From Desulfobulbaceae bacterium (GTDB taxonomy: Bacteria; Desulfobacterota; Desulfobulbia; Desulfobulbales; Desulfobulbaceae), in the NCBI GenBank assembly GCA_003508005.1, contig DNUE01000017.1, positions 58,172 to 122,171 of the forward strand: a DNA stretch of 64,000 nucleotides. Reading direction: 5' to 3'. This document shows positions 34,443 to 44,152 of this stretch, piece by piece. Each line of letters opens with the position of its first letter. Position 1 is the first letter of the stretch. Under the pieces are notes generated by a model. It made no database searches. It saw only the letters and a list, made by a program, of their open reading frames with translations, and was not told the origin of the DNA. The position numbers were made by a program, and so were the translations under genes.

Positions 34443-35156
34443 TCAGATACCCAGGTAAACCCGCTGCACATCGACGTTCGCCAGCAGGGCGTCGGCCTGA
34501 TCCGCGATGACAATCCGGCCGTTTTCCAGAACATAGCCCCGGTTCGCGGCCTTCAGGGACAGGCTGGCCTTCTGTTCCACCAGCAGGATGGTGGTGTTGT
34601 GCTCCCGGTTGATCCGCCTGATGATCGCAAATATCTGCCGGGTCAGCATTGGCGCAAGGCCCATGGAAGGCTCATCGAGGAGGAGGAGATCGGGTTTTGC
34701 CATCAGCGCCCGAGAGATCGCCAGCATTTGCTGCTCGCCGCCGGAGAGGTTGCCGCCCAGCTGGTGTCTGCGCTCGTGCAGGACGGGAAACAGGGAGAAG
34801 ACAAAGTCAAGGTCCTTCCTGATCCCCTGGCGATCACGGCGGAGAAAGCCTCCCAGATCGAGATTTTCGCGTACGGTCAGACCCGGAAAGATATGCCGTC
34901 CTTCCGGGACCTGGCACAGCCCGAGCCGGACAATCTGTTCGGGCGGAAGAGTATGGATGGGCCTGCCCTTGAATAAAATGCTCCCCCGCCGGAGCGGCAC
35001 AATGCCGCTGATGGCCATAAGGGTAGTGGACTTGCCCGCGCCGTTTGCCCCGATCAGGGTGATAATCTCACCTTCATCCACCTGCAGGGTGACCCCGTGC
35101 AGGACCTGGATATTGCCGTAGCCGGCGCTGACCTCATGCAGTTCAAGCAGGGCCAA
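34443..35156 (-). CDS. livF: Branched-chain amino acid ABC transporter ATP-binding protein LivF
   Basis: This 237-aa protein is best read from TTG 35156, which has AGGAGGAG 5 nt upstream and overlaps the livG end. An upstream open frame to 35255 would add 33 unrelated residues. The start sequence then reads LALLELHEVSAGYGNIQVLH, as in LivF. Walker A GANGAGKST, Q-loop CQVPEGRHIF, signature LSGGEQQM, Walker B LLLLDEPSMGLA and H-loop LLVEQ are all present. It is one of two ATPases of a high-affinity leucine/isoleucine/valine importer. It is the last gene of the operon; no terminator was found after it. Confidence 0.95.
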   Translation of the reverse strand: MALLELHEVSAGYGNIQVLHGVTLQVDEGEIITLIGANGAGKSTTLMAISGIVPLRRGSILFKGRPIHTLPPEQIVRLGLCQVPEGRHIFPGLTVRENLDLGGFLRRDRQGIRKDLDFVFSLFPVLHERRHQLGGNLSGGEQQMLAISRALMAKPDLLLLDEPSMGLAPMLTRQIFAIIRRINREHNTTILLVEQKASLSLKAANRGYVLENGRIVIADQADALLANVDVQRVYLGI

Positions 35157-35967
35157 AGGACTCCTCCTCGCCAAGGTAGGCCTTGATAACCTCCGGGTTG
35201 CGGCGCACTTCCGCGGGAGTTCCTTCGGCGATCTTCCGGCCGTAGTCCATGACAAAGATATGGTCGGACAGGCTCATGACCAGCTTCATGTCGTGTTCGA
35301 TGAGCAGGATGGTGAGCCCCTCATCACGCAGCCGGCAGATCAGCTCATCCAGCTCCCTGGTTTCCTGAGGGTTCATGCCTGCCGCCGGTTCGTCCAGCAG
35401 CAGGATCAGGGGTTCGGTGGCCAGGGCCCTGGCGATCTCCAGCCGCCGCTGTGCTCCGTAGGGAAGGTTGCCGGCGAACTCGTTCAACTGGCCGGCCAGG
35501 CCGATTTTTTCCAGGATCCGGGAGCTGATCCGGACCGTATCCTTTTCCTCCCTGCGGGCCGCCGGGCCGCGGAGGATCGCCCCGAGTACCCCTGCCCTGG
35601 TCCGGCAGTGGCGGCCGATCATCACGTTTTCCAGCACGGTCATGCGCGGAAACAGGCGGATATTCTGAAAGGTCCGCGCCAATCCCTGTTCGGTGATTTT
35701 GTCAGGTCTCAGGCCGTTGAGACGCCTCGTCGCGCCGTCAGGGCGAAAGAGCTGCAGCTCTCCCCTGGTGGGCAGGTACATGCCGGTGAGGCAGTTGAAA
35801 AAGGTGGTCTTGCCAGCGCCATTCGGCCCGATCAGAGCGGCGATTTCGCCCTGCCGGAGGCGCAGGCAGAACCCGTCCAGTGCCCTTATTCCGCCGAAGT
35901 CCATGGTCAGATTCATGACCTCAAGCACCGGCCTGTCAGATGTCGATTGTCCTTCCTGTCTATTCAT
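35143..35967 (-). CDS. livG: Branched-chain amino acid ABC transporter ATP-binding protein LivG
   Basis: This 274-aa protein starts at ATG 35967 (MNRQEGQSTSD), overlapping the livM stop by 8 bp. It has Walker A GPNGAGKTTF, the family-specific LARTFQNIRLFPRMTVLENV, signature LPYGAQRRLEIARAL (a LivG-type variant of the LSGGQ motif), Walker B LILLLDEPAAGMNP and LLIEHDMKLVMSL. The C-terminal RRNPEVIKAYLGEE is typical of LivG. Together with LivF it powers the permease. Confidence 0.96.
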   Translation of the reverse strand: MNRQEGQSTSDRPVLEVMNLTMDFGGIRALDGFCLRLRQGEIAALIGPNGAGKTTFFNCLTGMYLPTRGELQLFRPDGATRRLNGLRPDKITEQGLARTFQNIRLFPRMTVLENVMIGRHCRTRAGVLGAILRGPAARREEKDTVRISSRILEKIGLAGQLNEFAGNLPYGAQRRLEIARALATEPLILLLDEPAAGMNPQETRELDELICRLRDEGLTILLIEHDMKLVMSLSDHIFVMDYGRKIAEGTPAEVRRNPEVIKAYLGEEESFGPA

Positions 35968-37201
35968 CAGGAATGTTCTTCCCGGCCGGAACATAGGTCC
36001 GGCGCACCCTACTGACCAGTCCCTGGGGCCGGAACACCATCATCGCCACCAGTACCGCGCCGAAGGCCAGCATGCGGTAATCGGCCAGGGGACGGAGGTA
36101 TTCGGGCAGCAGGATAAGAAGGAGGGCGGCCAGGACCACGCCGATGATGGAGCCCATACCGCCTAGGACCACGATGCAGAGGATAATGGCCGACTCGAGA
36201 AAGGTGAAGCTGGCTGGGTTGACGAAGGTGGTCTTCGCGGCGAAGATGACGCCTGCCATCCCGGCCCAGGTTGCGCCAAGGGCAAAGGCGGTGAGCTTGG
36301 TCCGGGTTTTGTCGATGCCCATGGCCTGGCAGGCGATTTCGTCCTCACGCAGGGCGAACCAGGCCCTGCCGATCCGTGAATTCTGCAGGCGGTTGACCAC
36401 GAAGACGGTGAAGAGTACCAGGCCGAGCATCAGGTAATAGAGGTAGATGATGGCCCCCTCCAGGGTCAGGTCCAGGCCGAAGAAGCCGGGCCGGGGGATA
36501 TTGGCGATGCCGCTCGGCCCTTTTGAAAAGGCGTTCCAGTTTTCCAGGATCAGGCGGATAATCTCGCCGAATCCGAGGGTGACGATGGCCAGATAGTCGC
36601 CGCGCAGGCGCAGCACCGGAAAGCCGAGAATGACACCGAAAAATGCCGCCAGCAGGGCGCTGATGGGCAGCGCCGACCAGAAACCGATGCCGAAATGGAG
36701 GTTGAGCAGGGCATAGGAATAGGCCCCAACCGCATAAAAGGCCACGTAGCCCAGATCGAGCAGACCGGCCACCCCTACCACAATGTTGAGTCCCAGGCCC
36801 AGCATCACATAGATCAGGGCGGTGATCATGATGTTGGTCTGGTAGGTGGAGAAGAGCAGAGGAAAAGTGATGGCAGCGGCGGTGAGGGCGGCCAGCAGGG
36901 ACAGGCGGATTTTCCGGGTCGCCCAGAGTCGGCCGAACAGGCTTTGTTCGCTTGACAGGTCATTTTGGCTCTTCCGGGCAAGATGTGCCTTCCGGTACTG
37001 ACGGTACAGGCTGCCGCCAAGGGAGAGCAGGAAGGCCGCCAGGGCGACATAGATAATGGCGTGCCAGCGCCAGGTGACGGTCTGTTCCACGGGATTGATT
37101 TTCACTGCCAGGAAAGGGAGAGCGAGGAAGGCAAACCAGAGGGCGGTCAGCAGCGCGCTGCCGATGTCCCGACCGTTCAATCTCATAGTGCGCCTGGCCA
37201 T
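35960..37201 (-). CDS. livM: Branched-chain amino acid ABC transporter permease LivM
   Basis: This 413-aa polytopic membrane protein has its ATG behind GAGGGGGGT. Multiple transmembrane helices are visible (for example ALLTALWFAFLALPFLAV, LSLLAALTAAAITFPLLFS, GLGLNIVVGVAGLLDLGYVA). The conserved GLLDLGYVAFYAVGAYSYA and the EAA-like cytoplasmic loop (REDEIACQAMGIDKTRTKLTAFALG) are typical LivM. It forms the membrane channel with LivH. Confidence 0.95.
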   Translation of the reverse strand: MARRTMRLNGRDIGSALLTALWFAFLALPFLAVKINPVEQTVTWRWHAIIYVALAAFLLSLGGSLYRQYRKAHLARKSQNDLSSEQSLFGRLWATRKIRLSLLAALTAAAITFPLLFSTYQTNIMITALIYVMLGLGLNIVVGVAGLLDLGYVAFYAVGAYSYALLNLHFGIGFWSALPISALLAAFFGVILGFPVLRLRGDYLAIVTLGFGEIIRLILENWNAFSKGPSGIANIPRPGFFGLDLTLEGAIIYLYYLMLGLVLFTVFVVNRLQNSRIGRAWFALREDEIACQAMGIDKTRTKLTAFALGATWAGMAGVIFAAKTTFVNPASFTFLESAIILCIVVLGGMGSIIGVVLAALLLILLPEYLRPLADYRMLAFGAVLVAMMVFRPQGLVSRVRRTYVPAGKNIPDE

Positions 37202-37209
37202 ACCCCCCT

Positions 37210-38112
37210 CTATACCTTTTCAGGAGCGGCTTTGCCCAGCAGGCCGGCCGGCCGGAAGATCAGGATCAGCACCAGCAGGGAAAAGGCGAATACATCCTCG
37301 TAGTCGCTTGACACGTACCCGGTGGCGAAGCTTTCGGTGAGGCCGAGAATGAAGCCGCCGAGCACCGCGCCGGGGATGGAGCCGATGCCGCCGAGCACCG
37401 CGGCGGTAAAAGCCTTGATCCCGGCAATGAAGCCGATGAAGCAGTTGATCTGGCCGATGTGCGAGGCGATCAGCAGCCCGCCTACTGCGGCCAGGGCCGA
37501 GCCAACGACAAAGGTGGCGGAAATGACCCGGTTGACGCTGATGCCCACCAGCATGGCCATGGTCCGGTCCTGAGCAGTCGCGCGCATGGCCTTGCCGGTC
37601 CGGGTGAACTTGATGAACAGGGAGAGGAGGGCCATGATCACCGCGGTGGTCAGGAGGATGACCAGGTCCGAGGAGCCGATTACCCCGGCATAGGGCGCAA
37701 GGAACGCGAACTCGGGGATCAGGGCGGGGAAGGGGAGGAAATCAGGGGTTTGGGCAAGCAGGACGTAATTCTGCAGGAAGATAGACATGCCGATGGCGGA
37801 GATAAGAGGAGAAAGGCGGGGGGCATGCCGCAGCGGCCGGTAGGCAAGTTTTTCGATGGTGTAGCCGTACGCGCTCGCCCAGATGACAGCAGCCGCCAGG
37901 GAAAGGAACAGCAGGGCAGGCAGGGGCAGGCTGAAAAACGAGAGGATCGTGGCTGCGGCCAGGGCGGTGAATGCGCCGATCATGTAGATTTCGCCATGGG
38001 CGAAGTTGATCAGGCCGATGATCCCGTAGACCATGGTGTAGCCGAGGGCGATCAGGGCATAGATGGAGCCGCGGGTCAGGCCGCTGAAAAAAAGCTCGAT
38101 GAAATAATCCAT
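37210..38112 (-). CDS. livH: Branched-chain amino acid ABC transporter permease LivH
   Basis: This 300-aa membrane protein begins MDYFIELFFSGLTRGSIYAL behind AGGAAGC. GYTMVYGIIGLINFAHGEIYMIGAF is the LivH signature, and RAMRATAQDRTMAMLVGISVNR corresponds to the ATPase-contact loop. It lies 8 bp from livM. Confidence 0.96.
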   Translation of the reverse strand: MDYFIELFFSGLTRGSIYALIALGYTMVYGIIGLINFAHGEIYMIGAFTALAAATILSFFSLPLPALLFLSLAAAVIWASAYGYTIEKLAYRPLRHAPRLSPLISAIGMSIFLQNYVLLAQTPDFLPFPALIPEFAFLAPYAGVIGSSDLVILLTTAVIMALLSLFIKFTRTGKAMRATAQDRTMAMLVGISVNRVISATFVVGSALAAVGGLLIASHIGQINCFIGFIAGIKAFTAAVLGGIGSIPGAVLGGFILGLTESFATGYVSSDYEDVFAFSLLVLILIFRPAGLLGKAAPEKV

Positions 38113-38172
38113 TGCTTCCTGGATGCTGGGTCAGGAGGAGCGGCCATGCCCCGCGGATCTCGCCTTGCGCGC

Positions 38173-39297
38173 TCAGGGCTGCTTGATCGGGACGTAACGT
38201 CCATTCTCTACCCTGAACATGGACAGGGTCGTCCCGGTGGCATCGCCGTTGCGGTCGAAATGAAAGGCACCGAAGGGGGTCTCCACGTCCTCGGTATGCA
38301 ACACCCCGGCCATTGCTTCGGCATCTGTCCCTCCCGCCTTGGCCAGGGCGTTGGTCAGAACCAGGGCCGCTGCATAGGCATTGTCGAAGAAGGCGCCGGG
38401 CTCGGTGCCGTACTCCTGGCGGTGCGCCTCGCGGGCTGATCTGCCCAGGGAGTTGGCGCTGACATCCACCGGGCCGGTGGCATAGACCCCTTCCGCAAAA
38501 GCGCCGGCGACCTTGATGAAGGTGTCATCCTTGACTCCGTCGTCGGAAACAAAAGCAGTTCCCATTTTCTTTTTGCGCATCTGGGTGACGATCTTCGAGG
38601 CTTCGGGATGGTAGCCGCCATAGATCACCGCATCCGCCCCGGAACGCTTGATCTTCTGCACAACGGCGGAGTAGTCAACCGCTCCCGGGGTCACTCCTTC
38701 GTAGAGCACAAGTTCCACGGTCTTATTTTCCTCGACAAAGGTCTTGGCGAATTCCGCAAGGCCCTTGCCGTAATCCCCCTTGTCATGGATGACCGCGATC
38801 TTTTTGGCGCGAAGTTCCCTGACCGTGAAATCAACGATGGTCCGGGCCTGGATATTGTCGGCAAAAATGGTCCGATAGAAGTTTGGGTAATCCCCGTTCA
38901 AGGTCAGGTCGGCATTGGTTGCGGAGGGGGAGATTACGATGACGCCGGCATCTCTGTAGATGGGCAGCGCGGCCTTGGTCGCGCCGGAGCAGATATGGCC
39001 GATCACAACCCTGGCACCCATGGAGATGAGCTTGGTCGCGATGTTGGTGGCGATTTCCGGCTTGCAGACGTCATCTTCGATCAGCAGCTCCACCTGCCGG
39101 CCGTTGATGCCGCCCCGGGCGTTGATCCCCTTGACCACCAGTTCCGTGGCCCTGACCGTAGGCAGCCCGTATGAGGCGAGATCCCCGCTGTGGGCGCCGG
39201 CGATCCCGATTTTGATGGTATCGGCTGCCCGCAGGGGAGTGGGGAAAACGATGACTAAAGCAAAAGCCAAGTAGAGTGCAAATCTGCAGAAGGTCAT
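38173..39297 (-). CDS. livK: Periplasmic branched-chain amino acid-binding protein (LivK/LivJ family)
   Basis: This 374-aa protein starts at ATG 39297 behind GGGGGAGG; a frame open to 39411 is not used. A signal peptide MTFCRFALYLAFALVIVFPT ends near LRA-ADTIKIGIAGAHSGDLASYG. The type I periplasmic-binding fold shows IKIGIAGAHSGDLASYGL, GHICSGATKAALPIY (ligand-binding loop with Ser/Thr contacts) and ISPSATNADLT. The ligand is likely leucine, isoleucine or valine, or in some relatives other amino acids or amides. It is the promoter-proximal gene of the liv operon. Confidence 0.95.
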   Translation of the reverse strand: MTFCRFALYLAFALVIVFPTPLRAADTIKIGIAGAHSGDLASYGLPTVRATELVVKGINARGGINGRQVELLIEDDVCKPEIATNIATKLISMGARVVIGHICSGATKAALPIYRDAGVIVISPSATNADLTLNGDYPNFYRTIFADNIQARTIVDFTVRELRAKKIAVIHDKGDYGKGLAEFAKTFVEENKTVELVLYEGVTPGAVDYSAVVQKIKRSGADAVIYGGYHPEASKIVTQMRKKKMGTAFVSDDGVKDDTFIKVAGAFAEGVYATGPVDVSANSLGRSAREAHRQEYGTEPGAFFDNAYAAALVLTNALAKAGGTDAEAMAGVLHTEDVETPFGAFHFDRNGDATGTTLSMFRVENGRYVPIKQP

Positions 39298-39661
39298 GGG
39301 CCTCCCCCGGGGCTGGTTGCTGAATAATTCCGGTTTTTCGTATATGGTCTCTTTCTTACCCAATTCCTGTATTTTTGCACTGCAAAAATGAAACCTACCC
39401 ATACGGTCCAATCACTGACCATCCGCCACGGTGATTTCAATATTGTCCTTAGCTGGCCGGCGGCAAAATCAAGTTATGGCGATTTCGAAGAACCGCATGG
39501 CCCGAGAAATGATAATTTCCGGTGCGGGGCAAAGAAGATAGTCCCCTTTCCATGGCAAAACTGGTAAGGTTCCTGCTTCTGCGCAGGAGAAAGATTTCTC
39601 TGGTCCGTTGAATAAAGGAGCGATGGTGTTGCATGATATATTCTATCTGGTTTGCTGAACT
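39298..39661. promoter_or_regulatory. livK-lpxK divergent spacer with a perfect 19-bp palindrome
   Basis: The 364-bp spacer has no gene. At 39371-39389 it holds ATTTTTGCACTGCAAAAAT, an exact odd-centred palindrome about 75 bp upstream of livK. This is a plausible operator for a dimeric regulator of the liv operon. No matching -35/-10 pair is convincing on either strand. Confidence 0.5.
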
Positions 39662-40735
39662 ATGAACCGCGATTTTCTCTATGCGCTTGGCCGCCCCCTG
39701 TCACCTTTGTACAGCCTGTTGATGGGCTGGCGGGCGTCACTATACCGGACCGGCTTGCTGCCATCCGTCCGTCTGCAAATACCGGTGATCAGTGTCGGCA
39801 ATCTGACCATGGGCGGTACCGGCAAAACGCCGCTCGTGCAATATATCGCCCGCATGCTGCAGCGCCAGGGCCGACGCCCGGCCATTGTCAGCAGGGGGTA
39901 TGGCGGGACCGCCAGGGGCCAATGCAACCTTGTTTCCGCCGGCGACTCGCCCCTGATGCCAGCCATGGAGGCCGGCGACGAACCACGCCTCCTGGCCGAG
40001 AACCTCCCCGGCGTTCCTGTCCTGACCGGCCGAGCCAGAAAATTTCCGGCCCGCCGCGCCGTGGAACTTGGGGCCGATGTTCTTCTCCTGGATGACGGGT
40101 TTCAGCACCTGGCACTGAAGCGCGACATCAACCTGGTCCTGTTCCACGCAGACACCCTGGCGGGAAACAGCCGGGTTTTTCCGGGGGGAGATCTGCGTGA
40201 ACCGGCGGCGGCGTTGAGCCGGGCTGATGCCTTCATCCTTACCGGCACCTGTGATCGGAACCGGGAGCGTGCCGATCGGTTCGCCGTGCTTCTGGCGATG
40301 CGTTTCCCCGGACGCCCTATATTCCGGGCCGGTTATGAACCTGTCTCCATTCTAACGTACGAGGATGGCATAGGCACCGCCTGTGCGTTCGAGGCGATGC
40401 GGGCAATCCCGTTGTTTGCGTTTGCCGGCATAGCGCGACCGGAAACCTTTACCCGGACCCTGCATGAGTTGAATCTCGACATTGTCGATTATCAGTTCCT
40501 GCCTGACCACGCTGCGTACCGGCAGCCGCTGCTGGCCGAGATTTTCGACCAGGCCCGCCAGAAGGGTGCCGCTGCCTGTATTACGACGGAGAAGGATATG
40601 GTCAAGGTGCGGGGCCTCAACTGGTCCATGCCTGTCCATTCGCTGCAAATGGAGGCGAGGCTCGGCGAGGATTTTCAAGATTTTCTCATCACCAGGCTGA
40701 AGTCATTGCCGGCGGCAGGCGGGAGTTATCAGTAG
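39662..40735 (+). CDS. lpxK: Tetraacyldisaccharide 4'-kinase LpxK
   Basis: The 357-aa protein begins MNRDFLYALGRPLSPLYSLL, with a membrane-associating N-terminal helix. It has the P-loop ISVGNLTMGGTGKTPLV and SRGYGG that define LpxK. Other family motifs are DVLLLDDGFQHLALKRDINL, with the DDGFQH catalytic loop, then FPGGDLREP, and a C-terminal TTEKDMVK. It phosphorylates lipid A disaccharide at the 4' position on the cytoplasmic side of the inner membrane. No good ribosome site precedes the ATG. It is separated from lpxB by the liv operon. Confidence 0.97.
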   Translation: MNRDFLYALGRPLSPLYSLLMGWRASLYRTGLLPSVRLQIPVISVGNLTMGGTGKTPLVQYIARMLQRQGRRPAIVSRGYGGTARGQCNLVSAGDSPLMPAMEAGDEPRLLAENLPGVPVLTGRARKFPARRAVELGADVLLLDDGFQHLALKRDINLVLFHADTLAGNSRVFPGGDLREPAAALSRADAFILTGTCDRNRERADRFAVLLAMRFPGRPIFRAGYEPVSILTYEDGIGTACAFEAMRAIPLFAFAGIARPETFTRTLHELNLDIVDYQFLPDHAAYRQPLLAEIFDQARQKGAAACITTEKDMVKVRGLNWSMPVHSLQMEARLGEDFQDFLITRLKSLPAAGGSYQ

Positions 40736-41018
40736 CTTGTCAGCTATTTGCATTTGCACGTAATTGGTGGAGGGTGTGTTAAAAAAACAACACCTGTGGC
40801 CTGTCAGAGAAAAGTGTGTATTTTTTGCAACGCATCCGGCTGCTGTGAAGTCTTGCGCAAATTTACTTTTTTTCTATACCCTTTTGAAATAATTCATTTT
40901 TAAAAACAACCGGGTATTTTGGCAGACAGCAATCCGCCTGGCTTGTATTTTGCATAAAACATGCACGAATACCCTCCCGATAGGTCAGGGCACGCAAAGC
41001 GAAATTGTTAAGGACATA

Positions 41019-42005
41019 ATGGAACCGTATCAATATACACTCAAGCGACCGGTCAGCTGCTGCGGCATCGGTCTGCACGCCGGCAGGACGGTCAACCTGA
41101 CCATCAAGCCGGCCCAGGCTAATACGGGCATCCGATTTGTCCGCTCCGACGTGGCGACAAACCAGACCATACCCGCCCACATGAAGCAGGTTGTGGACAC
41201 CCGGCTTGCCACCACCCTTGGCAACGGCAGCACCCGGGTTGCGACAACCGAGCATCTGCTGGCTGCGCTTCACGGTTCGGGTATCGACAACGCCGAGATC
41301 GAGCTTGATTCCTACGAGGTGCCGATCATGGATGGCAGCGCCGCTCCCTTCATCCGTCTGCTTGCGCATGGCGGCCGCAGGAAGCAGCGGGCGTTGCGTC
41401 GGGTCCTGCGGATCACCAAGCCGGTCAGCTTTGCGGACGGTGACAAAACCATCCGGATCGAGCCCTACGAAGGGTTCAAGGTGACCGGGCGGATCGATTT
41501 CGCAGACGGCGTGATCGGTAATCAGGTTTTCAGCATTGATGTGACCGAGGAGCGGTTCCGCAAGGAGATAGCCCGGGCCAGGACCTTCGGCTTTGTCGAG
41601 CAGGTCGAGAACCTTTGGGCCAACGGGCTTGCGCTAGGCGGCACGCTGGAGAGCGTCATCGCCATTCACTGGGACCGGCGCACGATCCTCAACGAGGACG
41701 GTCTGCGCTTCGATGATGAGTTTGTCCGGCACAAGGTGCTGGATCTGATCGGTGACCTTGCCCTGCTCGGCAACCCGATCTTTGGTCATGTCATTGCCGA
41801 CCGGGCTGGCCACAGTACGCATCTCGGACTGATGCAGGCCATTGTCGACAACCCGGACTGCTGGGAATACGTCGAATTTCATAAAAACGGCGGGTCGGTC
41901 TTGAAGCAGGTGGTGGTTGGCACAATGAACGCAGGCGACCGGCTCAATGAGTTGCTGGCACCGTCGATCCCCGTGGCTGCAGTGCAGCAGACCTGCATCG
42001 CCTGA
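41019..42005 (+). CDS. lpxC: UDP-3-O-acyl-N-acetylglucosamine deacetylase LpxC
   Basis: The protein has 328 aa from ATG 41019 (MEPYQYTLKRPVSCCGIGLH) behind AAGGA; a longer frame from 40950 is not family-like. Zinc ligands and catalytic residues are visible in EHLLAALHGSGIDNAEIEL, HKVLDLIGDLALLGN and GHSTHLGLMQAI. LpxC is the first committed step of lipid A synthesis. It follows lpxK after a 283-bp spacer that shows no gene and is terminated by a clear hairpin. Confidence 0.97.
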   Translation: MEPYQYTLKRPVSCCGIGLHAGRTVNLTIKPAQANTGIRFVRSDVATNQTIPAHMKQVVDTRLATTLGNGSTRVATTEHLLAALHGSGIDNAEIELDSYEVPIMDGSAAPFIRLLAHGGRRKQRALRRVLRITKPVSFADGDKTIRIEPYEGFKVTGRIDFADGVIGNQVFSIDVTEERFRKEIARARTFGFVEQVENLWANGLALGGTLESVIAIHWDRRTILNEDGLRFDDEFVRHKVLDLIGDLALLGNPIFGHVIADRAGHSTHLGLMQAIVDNPDCWEYVEFHKNGGSVLKQVVVGTMNAGDRLNELLAPSIPVAAVQQTCIA

Positions 42006-42029
42006 TCTGTCCCGGATAAAAAAATATAT

Positions 42030-42062
42030 CCCGCTGGCTGCGAGGCCAGTGGGTTTTTTTTT
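42030..42062 (+). terminator. Rho-independent terminator after lpxC
   Basis: CCCGCTGGC pairs with GCCAGTGGG (one G-T wobble) around a short loop, followed by nine T. The rest of the 42006-42333 spacer before proC contains no gene; ATCTGG and CCAGAT (42264-42281) form a short inverted repeat. Confidence 0.9.
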
Positions 42063-42333
42063 GCCTTTTTCCGTTGCCCGCTGGTAATATTGTTTCAGAA
42101 TTGATAAGGATCCGGCCTCACCCGGTCCTGCAACTTTGTGGCGCTCTTTGGGCGCTTGAATGTGCAGGGTCGCTGCGAAGAAGGCAGGGTCCGCCTCCCG
42201 GGCGGGCAAACTGAACAACGTGGGACGAGGAATTGCTCTTCGTGCGTCTTTCCTTGTTGCCCGATCTGGAGTATACCAGATAAAAGCAACGGCAACGCTG
42301 AGCGCAACCTCCCTTTTTGCAATCGGAGTTATC

Positions 42334-43146
42334 ATGGATACATCGCACAATATCGGTTTTATCGGGGGCGGCCAGATGGCCGAGGCCCTGATCCGCGGCA
42401 TCCTCAACGCCGGGTTGGCCAGGCCGGATCGGCTCATGGTGGTGGAACCGGACACGGCCCGGCAGGAGTATCTGCGGCAGGTCTATTCGCTGCAGACTGT
42501 CCGGGAAAGCGCAACCTTGGCATCGGGAAGCCGGATTCTGGTCCTGGCCGTGAAGCCGCAGGTCATGGGCAAGGTGCTGGCGGAGTACCGGGGTCAGATC
42601 ACCGGCCAGCACCTGGTCATTTCCATTGCCGCCGGCATTACCATCAGGTCGCTGGCCGCCGGGCTCGGCGATGAGGTCAGGATTATCCGGGTCATGCCCA
42701 ATACGCCGGCCCTGGTCCTTGCCGGGGCCTCTGCCCTCGCTCCGAACAGCAGGGCGACCGATGAGGACCTGGCCTTGGCAAAACAGATATTTTCCGCCAT
42801 CGGCACCTGTGTCGAGGTGAGCGAACCTCTGCTCGACGCTGTTACCGGTCTTTCAGGCAGCGGCCCCGGTTATGTCTTTGCCTTTATCGAAGCCCTGATT
42901 GATGGCGGGGTTCTCGCCGGTCTGCCCCGCCCGGTAGCCCAGCAGCTGGTTCTGCAGACAGTGCTGGGCTCGGCAAAGCTTGCCCTGGAGACCGGAGAGG
43001 ATCCGGCGGTGCTGCGGGGGCGGGTGACCTCGCCGGGTGGCACCACAATTACCGGCCTGCAGGTCCTGGAAGAATCCGGTTTCCGCGGTGCGGTGATGAC
43101 CGCGGTGCAGGCCGCCGCCGAGCGTTCCAGGGAATTGGGGCAGTGA
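42334..43146 (+). CDS. proC: Pyrroline-5-carboxylate reductase ProC
   Basis: This 270-aa protein starts at ATG 42334 behind CGGAGTTATC; a frame open from 42160 is not used. It begins MDTSHNIGFIGGGQMAEALI, the NAD(P)-binding Gly-rich loop. The family signature DAVTGLSGSGPGYVFAFIEA and the later RGRVTSPGGTTITGLQVLEE are canonical for P5CR, the last step of proline synthesis. nadK follows 1 bp after its stop, so the two are almost certainly co-transcribed. Confidence 0.96.
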   Translation: MDTSHNIGFIGGGQMAEALIRGILNAGLARPDRLMVVEPDTARQEYLRQVYSLQTVRESATLASGSRILVLAVKPQVMGKVLAEYRGQITGQHLVISIAAGITIRSLAAGLGDEVRIIRVMPNTPALVLAGASALAPNSRATDEDLALAKQIFSAIGTCVEVSEPLLDAVTGLSGSGPGYVFAFIEALIDGGVLAGLPRPVAQQLVLQTVLGSAKLALETGEDPAVLRGRVTSPGGTTITGLQVLEESGFRGAVMTAVQAAAERSRELGQ

Positions 43147-43147
43147 C

Positions 43148-44020
43148 ATGCGGCTGGTCGGAATCATTACCAGGCTCGATTCGCCCCGGGTGCAGCTGGT
43201 TGGCAGCGAGGTTGCCGCCTGGTTCGGCAGTCAGGGAATAGAGGCCCGGCTGGACAGCATCGAGCCGGGCATGGACCTTCTGGTCGTGCTGGGTGGTGAC
43301 GGCACCCTGCTGCATGTTGCTGACCAGGCCAGCCGCCATGACATCCCGGTCCTCGGGATCAACCTCGGCAACCTTGGCTTCCTCACCGAGGTGGCCGAGG
43401 ACGAGATGTACCAGGCACTGGGGGAGGTCATTGCCGGGCGCGGCATCATCGAACGGCGGATGATGCTCAAGGTCAGTCTGGTTCGCGAAGAAATGGGCCT
43501 CGATCAAGAGTCCTGCTTCTGTCTCAACGAGGTGGCGATCGTCAAGGGGAACGTGGACAAGGTGATCCGCCTCTGCTCGTGGGCGGACGAAGAGTACATC
43601 ACCACCTACAAGGCGGACGGCCTGATCATCTCAACCCCCACCGGCTCCACGGCCTACAACCTGTCCGCAGGAGGTCCCATCGTGCATCGGGAACTGCATG
43701 CCATCCTGGTGACCCCGATCTGTCCGTTCATGCTGGAAAGCCGGCCTGTTCTCCTCGCGCCCGGCACCAGGATCACAACCCACCTGGCCGGTCCGGCCGG
43801 CGATGTCAAGGTAATGGTGGACGGACGCTTTACCTGGGAAATGAAGATGGACGACTGCCTGATGGTTGAAGCGGCGGCCAAGCCCCTGCAGCTTTTCAGT
43901 TCACCGCACAAGGGCTATTTCACCATCCTGCGCAATAAGCTGAACTGGGGAGGCCGGTATTCTGGCTATCCCCTGCCGCGGACGGCTGCCATCCGAATTG
44001 CGAAAGATCGTGCCAAATAG
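43148..44020 (+). CDS. nadK: NAD kinase
   Basis: This 290-aa protein starts at the ATG immediately after the proC stop. It has the NAD kinase motifs LLVVLGGDGTLLHVA (with the phosphate-binding GGDGT and catalytic Asp), NLGFLTEV, CLNEVAIVKG (the NE/D substrate motif) and DGLIISTPTGSTAYNLSAGG. It makes NADP from NAD and ATP. The neighbouring proC uses NAD(P)H. Downstream, a spacer of 132 bp precedes the PAS gene. Confidence 0.97.
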   Translation: MRLVGIITRLDSPRVQLVGSEVAAWFGSQGIEARLDSIEPGMDLLVVLGGDGTLLHVADQASRHDIPVLGINLGNLGFLTEVAEDEMYQALGEVIAGRGIIERRMMLKVSLVREEMGLDQESCFCLNEVAIVKGNVDKVIRLCSWADEEYITTYKADGLIISTPTGSTAYNLSAGGPIVHRELHAILVTPICPFMLESRPVLLAPGTRITTHLAGPAGDVKVMVDGRFTWEMKMDDCLMVEAAAKPLQLFSSPHKGYFTILRNKLNWGGRYSGYPLPRTAAIRIAKDRAK

Positions 44021-44152
44021 CGATTCCATGGGGCACCTGCACCCCCTGTCTCTCTGGACCGGGAAGAGGCCCTGCCCGAGGATGGTTCCGACATCCGGCA
44101 GATTTGGGAGGTGCGGACGCCGTTTTGCATCGCCTTGCGGGGAGCATTGCCG

